A DNA stretch of 64,000 nt from Ceratorhiza oryzae-sativae (taxonomy: Eukaryota > Basidiomycota > Agaricomycetes > Cantharellales > Ceratobasidiaceae): NCBI GenBank assembly GCA_030998015.1, contig JARWMV010000233.1:1674001-1738000 (forward strand), read 5' to 3'. The notes under the pieces were generated by a model. That model searched no databases. It saw only the letters and a list, made by a program, of their open reading frames with translations, and had not been told where the DNA came from. How positions within the stretch are numbered: position 1 is the first letter of the stretch; each line of letters opens with the position of its first letter. This document shows positions 11,078-23,457 of this stretch, one piece after another. A program made the translations under genes and the position numbers.

Positions 11078-11510
11078 ATCAAGTCATTTCCACGATTCCT
11101 CATAAATGCAACCACCTTGAAAGGCCAGGCATCTAATCTCACAGGATGTATTTGGAGAAGCCTCGCTGAAGCAATTGTCAAGCAGCCATACCTTTAGCTG
11201 AAGATCCTTCCGTGTTGGTCTCGGTCGGGCCGGGATGGAGGAATAAAGAATAGCCGCGCCAATATCCTCGGGTCAGCGGATGGTGAGCATAGCTGCCTGA
11301 TAGCAAGTTTACCGAGGCTCAGGACGATATGCATATATTCGCCGATCCCTTCACTGGCGCTTCACTCGTCAGGGTTTCGAATTCGATCCTGGCCGGCTCG
11401 GTAAAAAAGCCTAACCGGGCCGACCGAGTCTCGTCACTCCCCACCCCCACACCTCCGCGACGACCCCAACACCCCACACGTTGACTACGCTCTCTTGAAT
11501 ATCTTGCAGA

Positions 11511-13006
11511 ATGTCTCAAGTAGATCTAGCCAAGGCCGTTGGATACGAGTCCAAACCGTCGCCAGTGAGTTTCGCGGTGCGCTGGCCGAAATGGGTGCCT
11601 TACGACGATGGTAATTTAGGTCGCTTGGACGAAACGGGATCTGCTACTCTATGCAGTCGGGATTGGAGCAAAGCGTGATGACTCGAATATGTCTATGGTG
11701 ATGCTGGAGAACGAATGATATGGCAAGAACTCATGTGAATGAATTATTTGTTATTGCTAGAACTCGGTATGTTTTTATACACCTCCGCGGGGATTGCGAT
11801 TTTATAACACTTTGGTAAAGACAAAGGATTTGGTGCATTCCCGACATATCCTGTCGTGTTGATGCTCAAGGGTAGGGCGAATCGAGTTGTACTCTGTGTC
11901 TGTACTTATATTCGGTTATTCTAGGTGCGTCATCCGACGTGACCGATTTCTCAAAAATGGTCGGGAGCGATCGGGCACCCGGCTTGCCTGAGTTTGACCC
12001 TAACCGTGCAGTGGGTCCCGAAACAGCGCTAGGTAGCATTGTTGTATTGACGCTCCGGATATTGATTTAGATTCACGGTGGAATGTCGATTGAAGTACTC
12101 AAACGGCTCCCGCTCCAGAGTGGAGAGGGGTGGACGTTGTCCAAAAAGATTATTGGCGTTACTGAAAACAGTGAGTATATAATTGCGATTTAAATTCCAA
12201 TAACTCACGGTTGGGCGTAGAGTCGGGTATCATTGTAGACGCCGAACTTCTGCTTCGTGATCCAAAAGGGACTACGTACGCGCGCCTTGTGGTATGCATC
12301 TCGCTATGGAAAGTTACTTTAACTCAGTAAATCATACAGACTTCTGGGTTCAACGTCGGCGCGAAAGCTACGGGTGGTGATTCTCTAAAGTCATCGCAAC
12401 TGGCCCCCAAGCCAAAAATCCGCCAAAGGACCGCAAGCCGGATCATGTCGTGACCGAAACAACGACCCAGGAGCAGGCCGTTATCTACCGTCTGAGTGGT
12501 GACTATAACCCACTACACATTGGTGAAACATGACACTACGATTCAACTGGGTGATGGCTAACCCGCGCCGTAGACCCGTCGATCGGCAAACGTACTGGTT
12601 TTGGCGGTGTGATTCTCCACGGCTTGTCATCGTACGGTTTTGCAGCCCGAGCTGTACTCAAATCTATTCCTGGGGAACTCAAAACGTTCGGGGTACGATT
12701 CACAAGCCCGGTCAGGCCCGGAGGTCAGTTCTCGAGGCCGAATCTTTTAAATGAAAATGATTGATTCACATGTCGGATAGACACTCTCGAGACCTCGATC
12801 TGGGAATTAGGTCCCGGGCCAGATGGAACGACGGAAGTGGCGTTTGTGCAGAAAAATGTGACGACCGGCAAGGTATGCACCCCTTTGTTTCGTTTGAAGT
12901 ATTATTCGTGTCTGGTTGTTACGTCATCGGTGTGGGATGGCATGCACAATTCGGCTTGAATGTCTCATCCGGCAAGGTTGATCTGAATGGCTGGGTGGGT
13001 GCCTGA
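11511..13006 (+). CDS. MaoC-like (R)-specific enoyl-CoA hydratase, hydratase-2 type
   Basis: Expected to hydrate trans-2-enoyl-CoA in peroxisomal beta-oxidation, as in the hydratase-2 part of multifunctional enzyme 2. A first short exon ([18 protein letters not shown]) leads to [18 protein letters not shown], an N-terminal half hot-dog fold with PEFDPNRA and [14 protein letters not shown], then [17 protein letters not shown]. The C-terminal half carries the signature [17 protein letters not shown] with catalytic Asp and His (12506-12590, split by an intron). Next come [20 protein letters not shown] and [20 protein letters not shown]. At least eight exons, stop near 13004-13006. The last intron and C-terminal residues are uncertain, and no clear PTS1 tripeptide is visible. 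It stands alone rather than fused to a dehydrogenase. Confidence 0.85.
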
Positions 13007-13688
13007 GTTTGCCGAGGAGTGATGCTCCCCGTCGCGCAACGCGCGGTTGTAGCATTCGTACATTTGCGTTGTGCCTTCGTTGTTCCTGGTCCACGTTTCT
13101 TCATGCGGATCCACCCAATTTTGTTCGAGTACTTGCGGCTGTTTCATTCATCCTGCACCTTCGAGCGGCTATCCTGGGATACGAAAGCTGACGCGCCGTT
13201 GCTAGGTTGCTCTTGGGGCTGGGGTTGCGTACATTCGTAAAGCGGCCAAAGGCAAGCTCTGATGTCCGAGCCAACGCCTTGACGGAACGGGCTGATGGGC
13301 GCGGGGAGACCTTGCCAAGCCATCATTCCTAAAAGTGTGCGGCTCGACGCCACAGTATATTTGTACAGAATCGAACAACTTGAATGATAGTTTGTCTGCC
13401 GTATTTACCCGGGGGACCATCCACGGTCGCATGAACCGAGAACGAGTTGGGCTAGAGTGTGGGGCAACTATAGCAGCCAGATGAGTTGCTAGTTTTGGGG
13501 CTAGGAGATCCAATGGACTGTGGCCTACGCGTTCAGATTCTTCCTTCCGGATGGCGTTCGGGCATGGTGCGCCAAGAGTATGGCGCCCTGGGCCATTGAC
13601 AGGAGCCCGACGGATCAATTTGTATTGCGACCAGACACACTGTACCCGCTTTTGTCTGATCCACCACCGAAACCAAGTCTCAGCAACG
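13007..13688. other. intergenic, upstream region of laccase 1
   Basis: About 680 bp with no credible gene. Open frames here lack protein-like composition. The right part is the promoter of the first laccase, with a TATA box just downstream. Confidence 0.5.
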
Positions 13689-13689
13689 C

Positions 13690-13696
13690 TATATAA
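13690..13696 (+). promoter_or_regulatory. TATA box of laccase 1
   Basis: TATATAA lies about 75 bp upstream of the ATG, within CTATATAATGTCCG. The same context (CTATAAAATGTCCG) occurs at the same distance before laccase 2, so it is a conserved element of the duplicated promoter. Confidence 0.7.
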
Positions 13697-13769
13697 TGTC
13701 CGCGCATTCAGCTCATCCTCATCAAGCACATTTGCCTCTTGTTCCTTCGGGGTTTGCGGCTCCGTTCCA

Positions 13770-16281
13770 ATGACACGCCTCACTCTCTTTCAGGCTACGG
13801 CCGCCCTTTCGCTCCTTGCCCCTTCTACCCTTGCGCGTGTCGTCAACTACAACTTCAACGTGGTAAACGGAAGAGTCGCTCCTGACGGTGTTTCTCGAGA
13901 TGCAGTCTTACGTATGATTGAGCTTTCTTACCTGTGGTGCTCACGGCAATTTCTAACATTCTTCAGTTAACAACAGGTTTCCTGGCCCGCTCATCACCGC
14001 CAACAAAGGCGACACGCTCAGATCACGGTGAACAACCAGCTGAACCAGGCTGAAATGCGCCGGAGTACGACTATCGTACGTCTGAATTCCTACGTGTCAC
14101 CCCTCACAAGATCCTGATTTACATTCTCTTGAATAGCACTGGCATGGTCTTTTTCAAGCGGGCACCTGCTGAAGAGGATGGCCCCGCATTTGTAACGCAG
14201 GTTAGTTCCACTTGTCGGGTTCGCCTTGTCCTGCTCATCTTCGTCGTACTAGTGCCCTATCCCTCCGGGTTCCTCCTACACCTACAACATGCCCCTCGCC
14301 GGCCAAGCGGGAACCTTCTGGTATCATAGTCATCTGGGCTCCCAGTATGTCGATGGACTTCGTGGCCCGCTTGTTATTTGTGGGTCTTGCTCTCATTCAC
14401 AAGTATTTGTATTTTTTTTGGCTGACCAACTTCCTCACGCAGACGGTTTGTTTGTCCCCATTGATCATGCCCCAGTCACTTATGCTTCTTGGGATAGATC
14501 CTTTCGACCCTTATCGTCGAATGTACGACGTAGACGACGAGACAACCGTATTTACTTTGGCAGATTGGTACCATGATTATGCTGAAGCGATCGAGGCGAC
14601 TGGGAATGTCTTGAAAACGTATGTTTCCACCTTTTCTATATATCTATATGCTAACCCTTTTCGTAGCATTCCCGACTCTGGCACAATCAACGGCAAGGGT
14701 CGTTACGACCCTCTCAACATTACTGCCTCCCCCGACACGCTCTACACCCTCAAGGTCCAGCGAGGCAAACGCTATCGTCTCCGTGTTATCAACGCGTCCG
14801 CGATTGCGTCGTACCGTTTCGGAATCGAGGGACACAAGATGACAGTCATCGAGCTTGACGGCATATCTACCAAGCCGATGGAGGTTGACCAGATGGATAT
14901 CTTGGCTGGGCAACGTTACAGTGTCATCGTGCGTGCCTGCGGTCATCTGATTGAGAGACTATATGCTAACACATGCGTGTTCTAGATCACTGCCAACCAG
15001 AAGCCCGACACATACTGGATCAATGCGCCTATCACCAATGTGCTCAACACCAACGTCCAAGCCTTGCTGGTGTATGAGGATGTGAAGCCATGGCAGCCAC
15101 CCAAGGGTCCATCTGGACGTGGCCTATCACACAGAATATTATTAACTACTGGAAGCACACCCACGGTCATCATGGCATCATCACAAGGTCACAAGGCGCA
15201 CAAGATGCGGAGGATCAACACTTCTCGTGGGCCTCTGGTATCGCAAGCGGGCTTGAAGCGAGGAGTGTCGGTCAGGTCGAGGCGAGGTCGAGGTTGCTGC
15301 TGGGACCCAACTCGAGAAACGTGTGGACGCGACTGCTTTGAGTGCAGTGGTGTTGGATGAGTCAAAGCTCATTGTGAGTCGTGATTATTAAGCGCCTCTG
15401 ATCGAGGTCGATTGATTCGTTTTCTTCGTAGCCGCTTGAACGCCCAGGCGCGCCAGGTGGGTCTCGCCCAGCCGACGTTGTGATTCCGATTTTCTTCGAT
15501 TTGGTAAGATTCGTGACGATAACACCGCGCGCGCGCGTTGTTCTTACACTCCGTGGAATAGAATTTGCAAACGGCCGCTGGAGGATAACAATAGCACCTA
15601 CGAGCCTCCCAACATGGCCACTCTAATGAAGATCTTGACCAAGCAGGGTCGTGTCGACGGGTCGGACTTGTATGTGAATTTTATATCCCATATATACCCG
15701 AGCTAACGATATTGTTCTACACAGTGCAACCTCGGAGAACAGCATCATTCTCCCAAGGAACAAGGTCGTTGAACTCCATATCACTGGTCAATCTCTAGGT
15801 ATAGTTCATCCATTCCACTTGCATGGGGTACGTTTTCTCGTTTCGATCACCGTACTTTCGGCTAAAGCGATGGTTTTCAGCACGCGTTCGACGTGGTTCA
15901 ATACGGCAAATCTGCTCCAAACTATATCAATCCGCCTAGGAGGGATGTGGTGGGTGTTACAGATGATGGAGTGAGGATTCAGTTCAGGACGGACAATCCC
16001 GGACCGTGGTTCATGCACTGGTGAGTAAATCCTACGCAAACCAGAAGTGTGTGTCTAAGCTACGTATTACTTGTAGCCATATCGACTGGCACCTTGAGGA
16101 AGGCCTTGCAGGTATGTTCTCTTACTTGCTTTAGATCCAGGTGATAAATACTGACGCATACATCCTCGACGCAGCCGTATTCGTAGAAGCACCTTCGGAT
16201 ATACCCAGGGTAGTTCATCCCGACCCATCTTGGGCCGACTTGTGTAGGAAGTACGACGCTTTGCCAAAGGAGCTCCAGTGA
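13770..16281 (+). CDS. laccase, tandem copy 1, frame-disrupted
   Basis: A secreted multicopper oxidase, oxidising phenolics and lignin-related substrates with O2. A signal peptide ([20 protein letters not shown]) precedes [19 protein letters not shown]. Copper motifs are visible in order: HWHG (14141), [14 protein letters not shown] (14320-14355), HPFHLHG then HAFDVVQYG across an intron (15810-15905), and [13 protein letters not shown] (16016-16110). Stop at 16279-16281. About twelve exons match laccase 2. Compared with that copy, single-base slips occur near 14020 (-1, immediate stop), 14167 (+1), 15110, about 15290, 15563 and 15586. Either the gene is decaying or this stretch is poorly assembled. 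Copper ligands themselves are unchanged, which argues that any decay is recent. Confidence 0.85.
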
Positions 16282-17847
16282 GCTCCTTGTAATGTCTTGA
16301 TACTTGTTTCTTTTGGGATTTTGATGTGTATCGAGGACTTTTTTGTTCGATTGTGATCCTTTCTTGGACTTTCGCTCGCTAGCCACGATCACTCGTTTGT
16401 GCCTGTAATATACCGTACGACTGTTCAATCGCTGTTCATCTCAAGATGCTCTTCGCTCAGTTGTCTTTACACAGTTATCGTTGGGGATAAGAAAAGGTAG
16501 AGCGTTCTCTTGGTTACCCGTTGATGGTCGGTCCCTCGGAAAAGGTGGGTTACGGTTCTAGACGAGGGGGGAAGTATATATGCAACTAGAATCTCGTATA
16601 CGCCGGGGCTTACCGGCGAGACCAATAAATCGCGAGGCCAAGCTATCTAGTGGGTTTTTGCGTGGGTTGATTGATAGCTGCACCTCTTAGCGGCTTGTTT
16701 GGAGGGATCAAGCCGCGTTTGAAGAGTCCCGCTATCGTGTTCACCACACTTGCCTGGAAACGGACGCTAACCCGTGGTCTAATCCGCCCGTTTCCTACAC
16801 GATACGTTCTATGTCGTTTTTTCCTGTATGAATGCATTCTCTTTGTCGTTGCGGGAGACGTTTGTCCCTGTCGATGACACTCCAACACTGGGCCGTGGCA
16901 AGCGTTCTTCGCATGATAATCAAGGTTTGTCTGACAAGCGTACATACAGGCCAAGCGTAAAACGTTCCATTGGAAGTCACAAAGCTTTGGCGGGAAACCT
17001 TACGAGAACAGCAAAGACATGTACGGGGCAAATTAGCCGAAAGATGGTACCCAGGTTCTTAGAGTAAGCATCGGCTCGGAGAAAACAAGGAGGTATTCGA
17101 TGCTTCTTGCCCTGTCACCTCCTGATAGGTCGGAGTGTGTCAACGTCTAAACACAACTTCATTTTCAGGGTGTGGTTTTCCTCAGTCCGGCAGTGCCGCT
17201 GCCCACTGCTTGCACAATTTCACCTCGATCCGCTGACTGTGGACACACGGTGGCACGATTCTTTCCATAACTAGCGAACCTGACCAAACAGAACGTGCCG
17301 TGACTGGTTGCTTCTTTTGCTCCTGATCAACACCCGTTCGTGCGGATTGGTCCTATCCTCGTTTTTTTACGCACCCCATAAGCTCAGCAGATGAAAATCG
17401 TATTACATTCCTGCTAAGGCTGTCATCGTTTATATACTCGACCAAACCAGACGGGAAACTATGTTTGATTTCAGGTCATAGGTCGATGGGGCCGCCGAAC
17501 GGCGACGCCCATGCCGCCAAGGGATCGCCGAAAAGGCTAATCGTTGCCCTAACGTCATAGGTTGTTTGTACAGCACCTAGCAAAGAATGGCATTCCGCCC
17601 AGCTCACTTAACCGAGCGATGTGTGTGGAGGAGAGGTACTAGATAAGTCACGGAAGCCAAGGTTCGAGGGGATGAACTAGAGCACATAGGTACCGTACAG
17701 GCTAGAAGTTGTGTGCTAGCACAGTGATAGGTCCTAGTGATTCCGCTGCATCCTTGAAAATCCATTCCTGGACATGGGCTGGTCTCGGAACCTTGTGCAG
17801 TACTTGTGATTGATCCACGGCCGGCAAAAGCTTGAGCCTGGGCGATC
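16282..17847. other. intergenic between the two laccases
   Basis: About 1.57 kb with no supported gene on either strand. It contains a GC-rich patch near 17480-17530 and the laccase 2 promoter at its right end. Open frames here look random in composition. Confidence 0.5.
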
Positions 17848-17848
17848 C

Positions 17849-17855
17849 TATAAAA
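17849..17855 (+). promoter_or_regulatory. TATA box of laccase 2
   Basis: TATAAAA about 75 bp before the ATG at 17928, in the same sequence context as in laccase 1. An ATG lying inside this element cannot be the usual start, because transcription would begin downstream of it. Confidence 0.7.
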
Positions 17856-17927
17856 TGTCCGGACATATTCCTTCGTATCCTCAAGCGCTTTCTCTCTCAC
17901 TCTTTTTGGGTTTGTGGCTTGGTTTTG

Positions 17928-20437
17928 ATGGCACGTTACACTCTCTTTCGGGCTACGGCCGTCCTTTCGCTTTTGCATCTTCTGCGCTAGCGCGTGTAGT
18001 CAACTACAACTTCGACATTGTCAATGGAAAAGTGGCTCCCGATGGCGTATCTCGAGACGCAGTCCTAGGTATATCAACTCATTTCCTTTTACGGTGCCAG
18101 CGATGTTGACTCTCCTGTTTCTTTAGTCAACAACAGGTTCCCGGGACCTCTCATTACTGCCAACAAGGGCGACACATTGAGGGTTACTGTGAACAACAAG
18201 TTACATAACCCTGAAATGCGTCGTAGCACGACTATCGTATGTTTTTGGTTAAATTTGCTTTTTAGATCTGTATTTCACATATGTTTGGTAGCACTGGCAC
18301 GGCCTCTTTCAGTCTCGCACCGCCGAGGAAGATGGCCCTGCGTTTGTAACACAGGTTAGCTTTGACACCCCTTTACTTTGGGACGGATGCGATTATGACA
18401 TCCGCTCTAGTGCCCGATTCCTCCCGGGTCGTCATACACTTATACTATGCCTTTGGAAGGCCAGACTGGCAGCTTCTGGTATCATAGCCATCTCGGCTCC
18501 CAGTACGTTGATGGGCTGCGTGGTCCGCTTGTCATTTGTGAGTCTCGTTCTAGTGCCCGAGGAACTTCCGAGCTGAACAAACCTATTACAGACGGTTTGT
18601 CTATTTGCTAAGCATAGGAGATCGGTGACTTATACTCGACTTAGACCCTGCGGATCCTCATCGTAAACTTTACGACGTTGACGACGAGACTACAGTGTTT
18701 ACTTTGGCAGATTGGTACCACGACTACGCTGATGCAATTGAAGCGAGTGGAACTGTTGCAAAAACGTGCGCATTCTATTCAGGCATTGGTGTCTTTTACG
18801 TGCTCATCGTCCCCGTTTACAGGATTCCTGCCTCGGGCACAATCAACGGCAAGGGTCGCTTCGATTATCTCAATATGACTGCATCCCCCAATACGCTCTA
18901 TACCCTCAAGGTCCAGCGGGGCAAGCGTTATCGCCTTCGTGTGATTAACACCTCTGCGATCGCTTCGTTTCGTTTCGGGATCGAAGGGCACAAGATGACG
19001 GTCATCGAGATGGACGGGATATCTACCAAGCCTATGGAGGTTGACCAGATGGATCTCTTGGCGGGGCAGCGCTACAGCGTCATTGTGCGTGCCAGTCACG
19101 CTTGGTCTAGGTGATTATATGCTCATATATGCATGCTCCAGATCACCGCCAACCAAAAGCCTGATACGTACTGGGTCAACGCGCCTATCACCAATGTGCT
19201 CAACACCAACGTTCAAGCCTTGCTGGTGTATGAGGATGTGAAGCAATGGCAGCCACCCAAGGGTCCCGTGTGGACATGGCCAATCAGCAATGGCGTCGCC
19301 GGGTACTGGAACCACAAGCACGGCCATCATCATCACAAAACCCACAAGCCGCATAAGCCGCATAAATCTGGAATGAAGAAAGTCTGTACTTCTCGGGGTG
19401 CATCCGGGTTTCGAAAAGGCTAGAAGTGAGGGGGTTCAGCAACCTCGAGGTTAGGTCGGAGGCGTTGACCGGAACCCAGCTCGAGAAACGCGTGGACGCG
19501 ACGGCTCTGAATGCGGTCGTCTCGATGAATCGAAGCTTGTGGTGAGTAGGATTGGTCAATGATGCTGCTGACGAGAGGCTGACTTCTTATCAACGTAGCC
19601 GCTTGAGCACCCAGGTGCACCAGGTGGCTCTCGCCCAGCCGACGTTGTGATTCCGATCCACTATGACATGGTAAGATACAGTCATCGGCGTATGGTGTAC
19701 CCCTAACACTCTGCCGAATAGAACTTTGCCACTGGTCATTGGAGGATCAACAACAGTACCTACCAGCCTCCCAACATGGCTACCCTCATGAAGATCATGA
19801 CCAAGCAGGGGGCCATCAATGGCTCCGACTTGTATGTGAAACCTGTTCCCGCTAGTTTCGCCTACTAATCACCTGCGTTGTACAGTGCCACCACGGAGAA
19901 CAGTATCGTCCTGCCCAGGAACAAGGTCGTTGAACTTGTCATCACTGGTCAATCTTTGGGCATCACACATCCGTTCCATTTGCACGGGGTGAATAGGTTT
20001 CCCAGTTAATTTCGCGGATCCCTAAAGCTCACACGTTATCTACAGCACGCATTTGATGTCGTACAGTATGGCAAAGCGGCCCCGAACTACATCAATCCGC
20101 CTAGGAGGGATGTTGTTGGTGTCAAAGATGATGGCGTGAGGATTCAGTTCAGGACAGATAATCCTGGGCCGTGGTTTATGCACTGGTGAGCGACCTCTGG
20201 ATAGTGAAAGGGGCATGAATAACACATTACCTGTAGCCATATCGACTGGCATCTCGAAGAGGGTCTTGCAGGTAAGCCTTTCGACTCACTCGGGCGCGAG
20301 CTTTGACTAACGCATATATGCACTTGATAGCCGTATTCGTTGAAGCACCTTCAGATGTACCCTCGACGGTTCGCCCCGACCCGTCTTGGGCAAACTTGTG
20401 CACCAAGTACGACGCATTAGCCAAGGAGCTGCAGTGA
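17928..20437 (+). CDS. laccase, tandem copy 2, with frame slips
   Basis: Paralogue of the gene at 13770 with the same exon plan. Copper motifs are HWHGLFQSRTAEEDGP across an intron (18294-18350), [15 protein letters not shown] (18474), [16 protein letters not shown] (19968-20070) and [13 protein letters not shown] (20180-20270). Stop at 20435-20437. A His-rich stretch (KHGHHHHKTHKPHKPHKSG, about 19316-19370) lies between the second and third cupredoxin domains and is longer than in copy 1. Slips are seen in the signal peptide near 17970 (the natural frame stops after about 20 codons), near 19370, and near 19520. The signal peptide loss would block secretion if real. The middle of the gene is intact, and it is less damaged than copy 1. 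Confidence 0.86.
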
Positions 20438-20991
20438 TCCCTCCTTTCCCCCTAGTATGTTTCTGTTGGATATTTTCTTGCGCCCATCCACGGAGGGGAT
20501 TTTCTGGGACATTTTTGTTTTTGGTTTGTGCGGGACACTTTGGTTTCCGACTGGGACATTGGCACTCGATCCTTTTGACAACTCGCTCGTTTTTGTACTA
20601 CATCGTGTTGAGCATCGATTGTTGTTTGCTCTTGGGAATCCGTGTACGTCTTGTTTGTACCTAGTCGGAACGCTGTCTGGCTAGGAGAGTCGAAATTGGA
20701 CACCGAAAGAATCTCCTGTTTTTGGTGAGGCCTGGAGGATCCCAACGAGAAGGCTGTTCTCATCTTCAGCCTCAACTCACGAAACCGGGAACCTTCAAGA
20801 TCGAATGAGCGTGTTTGCAGGATTTCGAGTCGGACCGCCCCGTGTGGTCATTCATATCTGACATGAAAGAAATTGTGATATATATTATTGCGACATATGA
20901 ACTGCTAAATCAATGCGACCAACATGCGAGCCGACAATCATCCAAGTCTAGAGCAAAAAAATATGCATTTTTGGACTGCGCTCTGCTGGCA
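20438..20991. other. intergenic, convergent 3' ends of laccase 2 and the PfkB gene
   Basis: About 550 bp between convergent genes. I see no gene or clear structural signal; it should hold both 3' UTRs. Confidence 0.5.
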
Positions 20992-23097
20992 CTAGTCCTC
21001 GAACCATCCGACCTCTTCCATCGCCCTCGCCAGCCCCTCGAAGCCTTTTCTTCGAATCTTTCGTCCGACCATTTCTGTTCCAAAGCTAGGGATGCATGTC
21101 AGACTAGAAGAGATATGGACAGACGAGCGACGTACCGTAAGCACTCTTCCAGCCTCCATCGACCCTTTTCCGCATCCGGTCCTGGCAAGTCTTGCAGGCC
21201 GGGAGAGTAAGGTGGCCCAGGCAAGAGTCGACGAGAGAGAGCGAATATCATGCCTTGTCAAGAATGTAAGCACAAAGGTCCCCCAAAAGCCAAGCAATAG
21301 AATGGCGTACCAGCAACAAACGCATCCCCTCCCCCAGCCTCTTCGACAATATCCTTGGCAGCCGCCGCACTCGAAGTCGTCCCAGTCACCGAAGTGCGCC
21401 ACGACGCGCCCGTAATCGTCCGACGCTCGTCTTCCTCAGACTCGGACGAACTCGGTGCCGGAGACGCTCGACCTATCGCACCGAATCCACAACAATCTCA
21501 ACATTCGATTCTTTTTCTCCCCCCTTCCGGGATGAAAAAAGCCTAAACCAGAAAAATCATCACTCACGTACGCTCTCGGGGTACATTTTGCCCCAATCGT
21601 CCTGTTGTCCTTGTCCTTGCCCTTGTCCGTGTCCGTGTCCATGTCCAGACGAACTTTGACCCCTCGGCCGACGTCTAGCTCCATTTCGGCTGAGACTTCG
21701 ACTGCCTCCTGCTCGACTTGCGCTTCGTCCGTTGGAGTTGGGGCTAGAGTTGGAGTTGAGGTTTGGGCTGGGGTGTCCGTTGAGTTCGGCTCGGCTGGGA
21801 GCACGCGTGTCGCCCATCTCGGAATAAAACGGTGTACCGCTCCGGACGGACTCAAAGAGGCTTGTGCTCATGCTATCGAGCGTCCGATGGCTCTGGGTCC
21901 GGGGGTCGGGTACGAATGCGCTCGACTGTTACGGATGTGAATACCCATCGGTGTGAGCCCGGGGGCTCGACAGGGAATGGGATACACGAACCTGGAAGTA
22001 TTCCTTGGTTGGGACGCTGAGCATCGCACATCCCGCCCGGCCCCATTCGGCGCATAGCAAGGCATGGGGAGCGGCGAAGCGGGCCATGGCGAGAAGAAAT
22101 GGGCGTGGAGCGGTGTATTCTTGCGCCTAGCGCTGAGCCGTTGAGCATAAAGGGGAAACGATGGTGGATCGACAGCATGTCCGGGATAGTCTTACATTTG
22201 CGTATGCATGCCTGGTCAGAAGCGGCGTTGGGTCAATGAAGTAATAGAGCTGGGAATGGGCTAGAAGCTTACGAGAAAAACACGACGTCCGCGTGGCGGA
22301 TGAGCTGAAAGATGCCTTGGGTCGTTAGAAATTAGGTATGGAGCGAAGAAAGGGCAGCGGGAACACGCACGGCTTCTTGGCCTTGTCGTCCCGGTCGAGA
22401 TATCTCGACGCTGAATACGACCTTGTTCCGCCAGCCGCGTTCGATGGCGAGACCGTCGAGACCGGTGAGATTGCTGAGCGTTGTTTGGACGGTTCTGCCC
22501 TGTGTACGTCACCGAAATAATCATGGAAAAAGTCAGATGGAGCGGGCCGAATAGAAACACGGGCTCGTGCCTCGAAATGGAGCCACTCGAAGGGTGCTTG
22601 TGACAGGTCAGGTTCAGGTCCGCCGGGGGGAGTAGGGGGTGTCAAGAGCGGCGCGACGAGTCTGATAAACTCGTCGTGCAGGACGTCTTGGATGGGGTTG
22701 TGGTTTACGACGGATTTCGAGCCGTCGGCTGTGAAGAAACCGAATGAGCGTGTGTGCATCTCAGAAAATACCGGGGGCGAGGTTTACCTGCACACATGAC
22801 ATACGCTGTGGGCACACCGTTTGCATCTCTCTTGGCGCATAATTTTGTCCTTACGCCCGCTGTTTCTAGTTCCTTCAACATGGCCAACCCCTCGGGGCCT
22901 CGTCCGACGGGTGCGACGAGATAGGCTTCAACATCCGTAAACTGGGCGAGGATGGATAGGACAGTCGCGCTTGCGCCTCCGCGCTCCCGTTTGACTGCCG
23001 ACGCACGTGTGGTGTTCTGACTGGGAAGTGCGTTGACGGTGAGTGTGTGGGTGATGAAGAGCGTTCCGCTGGCGACGATACGGAGGCGACGAGACAT
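20992..23097 (-). CDS. PfkB-family carbohydrate kinase (ketohexokinase-like) with low-complexity insert
   Basis: Expected to phosphorylate a sugar or nucleoside in the cytosol. The ATG at 23097 gives MSRRLRIVASGTLFITHTLT. The Gly-rich segment (KRERGGASATVLSILAQF) is typical of PfkB, followed by VGRGPEGLAMLKELETAGV. The middle carries FEWLHFEARA, TVQTTLSNLTGLDGLAIERG, VVFSVEISRPGRQGQEA and, after an intron, LIRHADVVFFS. The C-terminal signature IVEEAGGGDAFVAGMIFAL (about 21300-21345) contains the GxGD catalytic Asp. Stop at 20992. Between the two halves, near 21555-21890, is a Ser/Arg-rich insert with a Gly-His then Gly-Gln dipeptide run (GHGHGHGQGQGQGQ). Such an insert is unusual for the family. 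One donor near 22580 is non-canonical or hides a one-base slip. Confidence 0.82.
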
Positions 23098-23457
23098 GGA
23101 AGGGAAGAGAGCGATGTGCGGGGTAATCACGTGGGTTCGATCCCTGTCTAGATGCCGGCGTAAACAAATCGCGACTCGCATTGATACAATAATAAGAAAT
23201 GGGTGGCGAGAATCACAGGCAGACGGCCACCGTTTCAACTGGGTTGAATATGTGGGTGGGCATGAACGACAAGGCTTGCCACCAGACAAGCGCCGGGCCG
23301 ACAGCGGCAAACAGCGCGAACCACGATCGCATGTGGTCGCCTTCGCCAAGTCGCGTCCCACATGCTCATCTCGTCCCCTTACAAATACAGGCCCACCAGC
23401 TCCCAACCGGCCCCTCTCCCTACTAGCCCAGTCCATTTGGCTTGACCGACGTCGAGA

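Noticed and set aside
23128..23146. GGGTTCGATCCCTG resembles a tRNA T-arm
   Set aside because: The stem pairs only through several wobbles and no matching acceptor, D or anticodon arms lie upstream at the right spacing on either strand.
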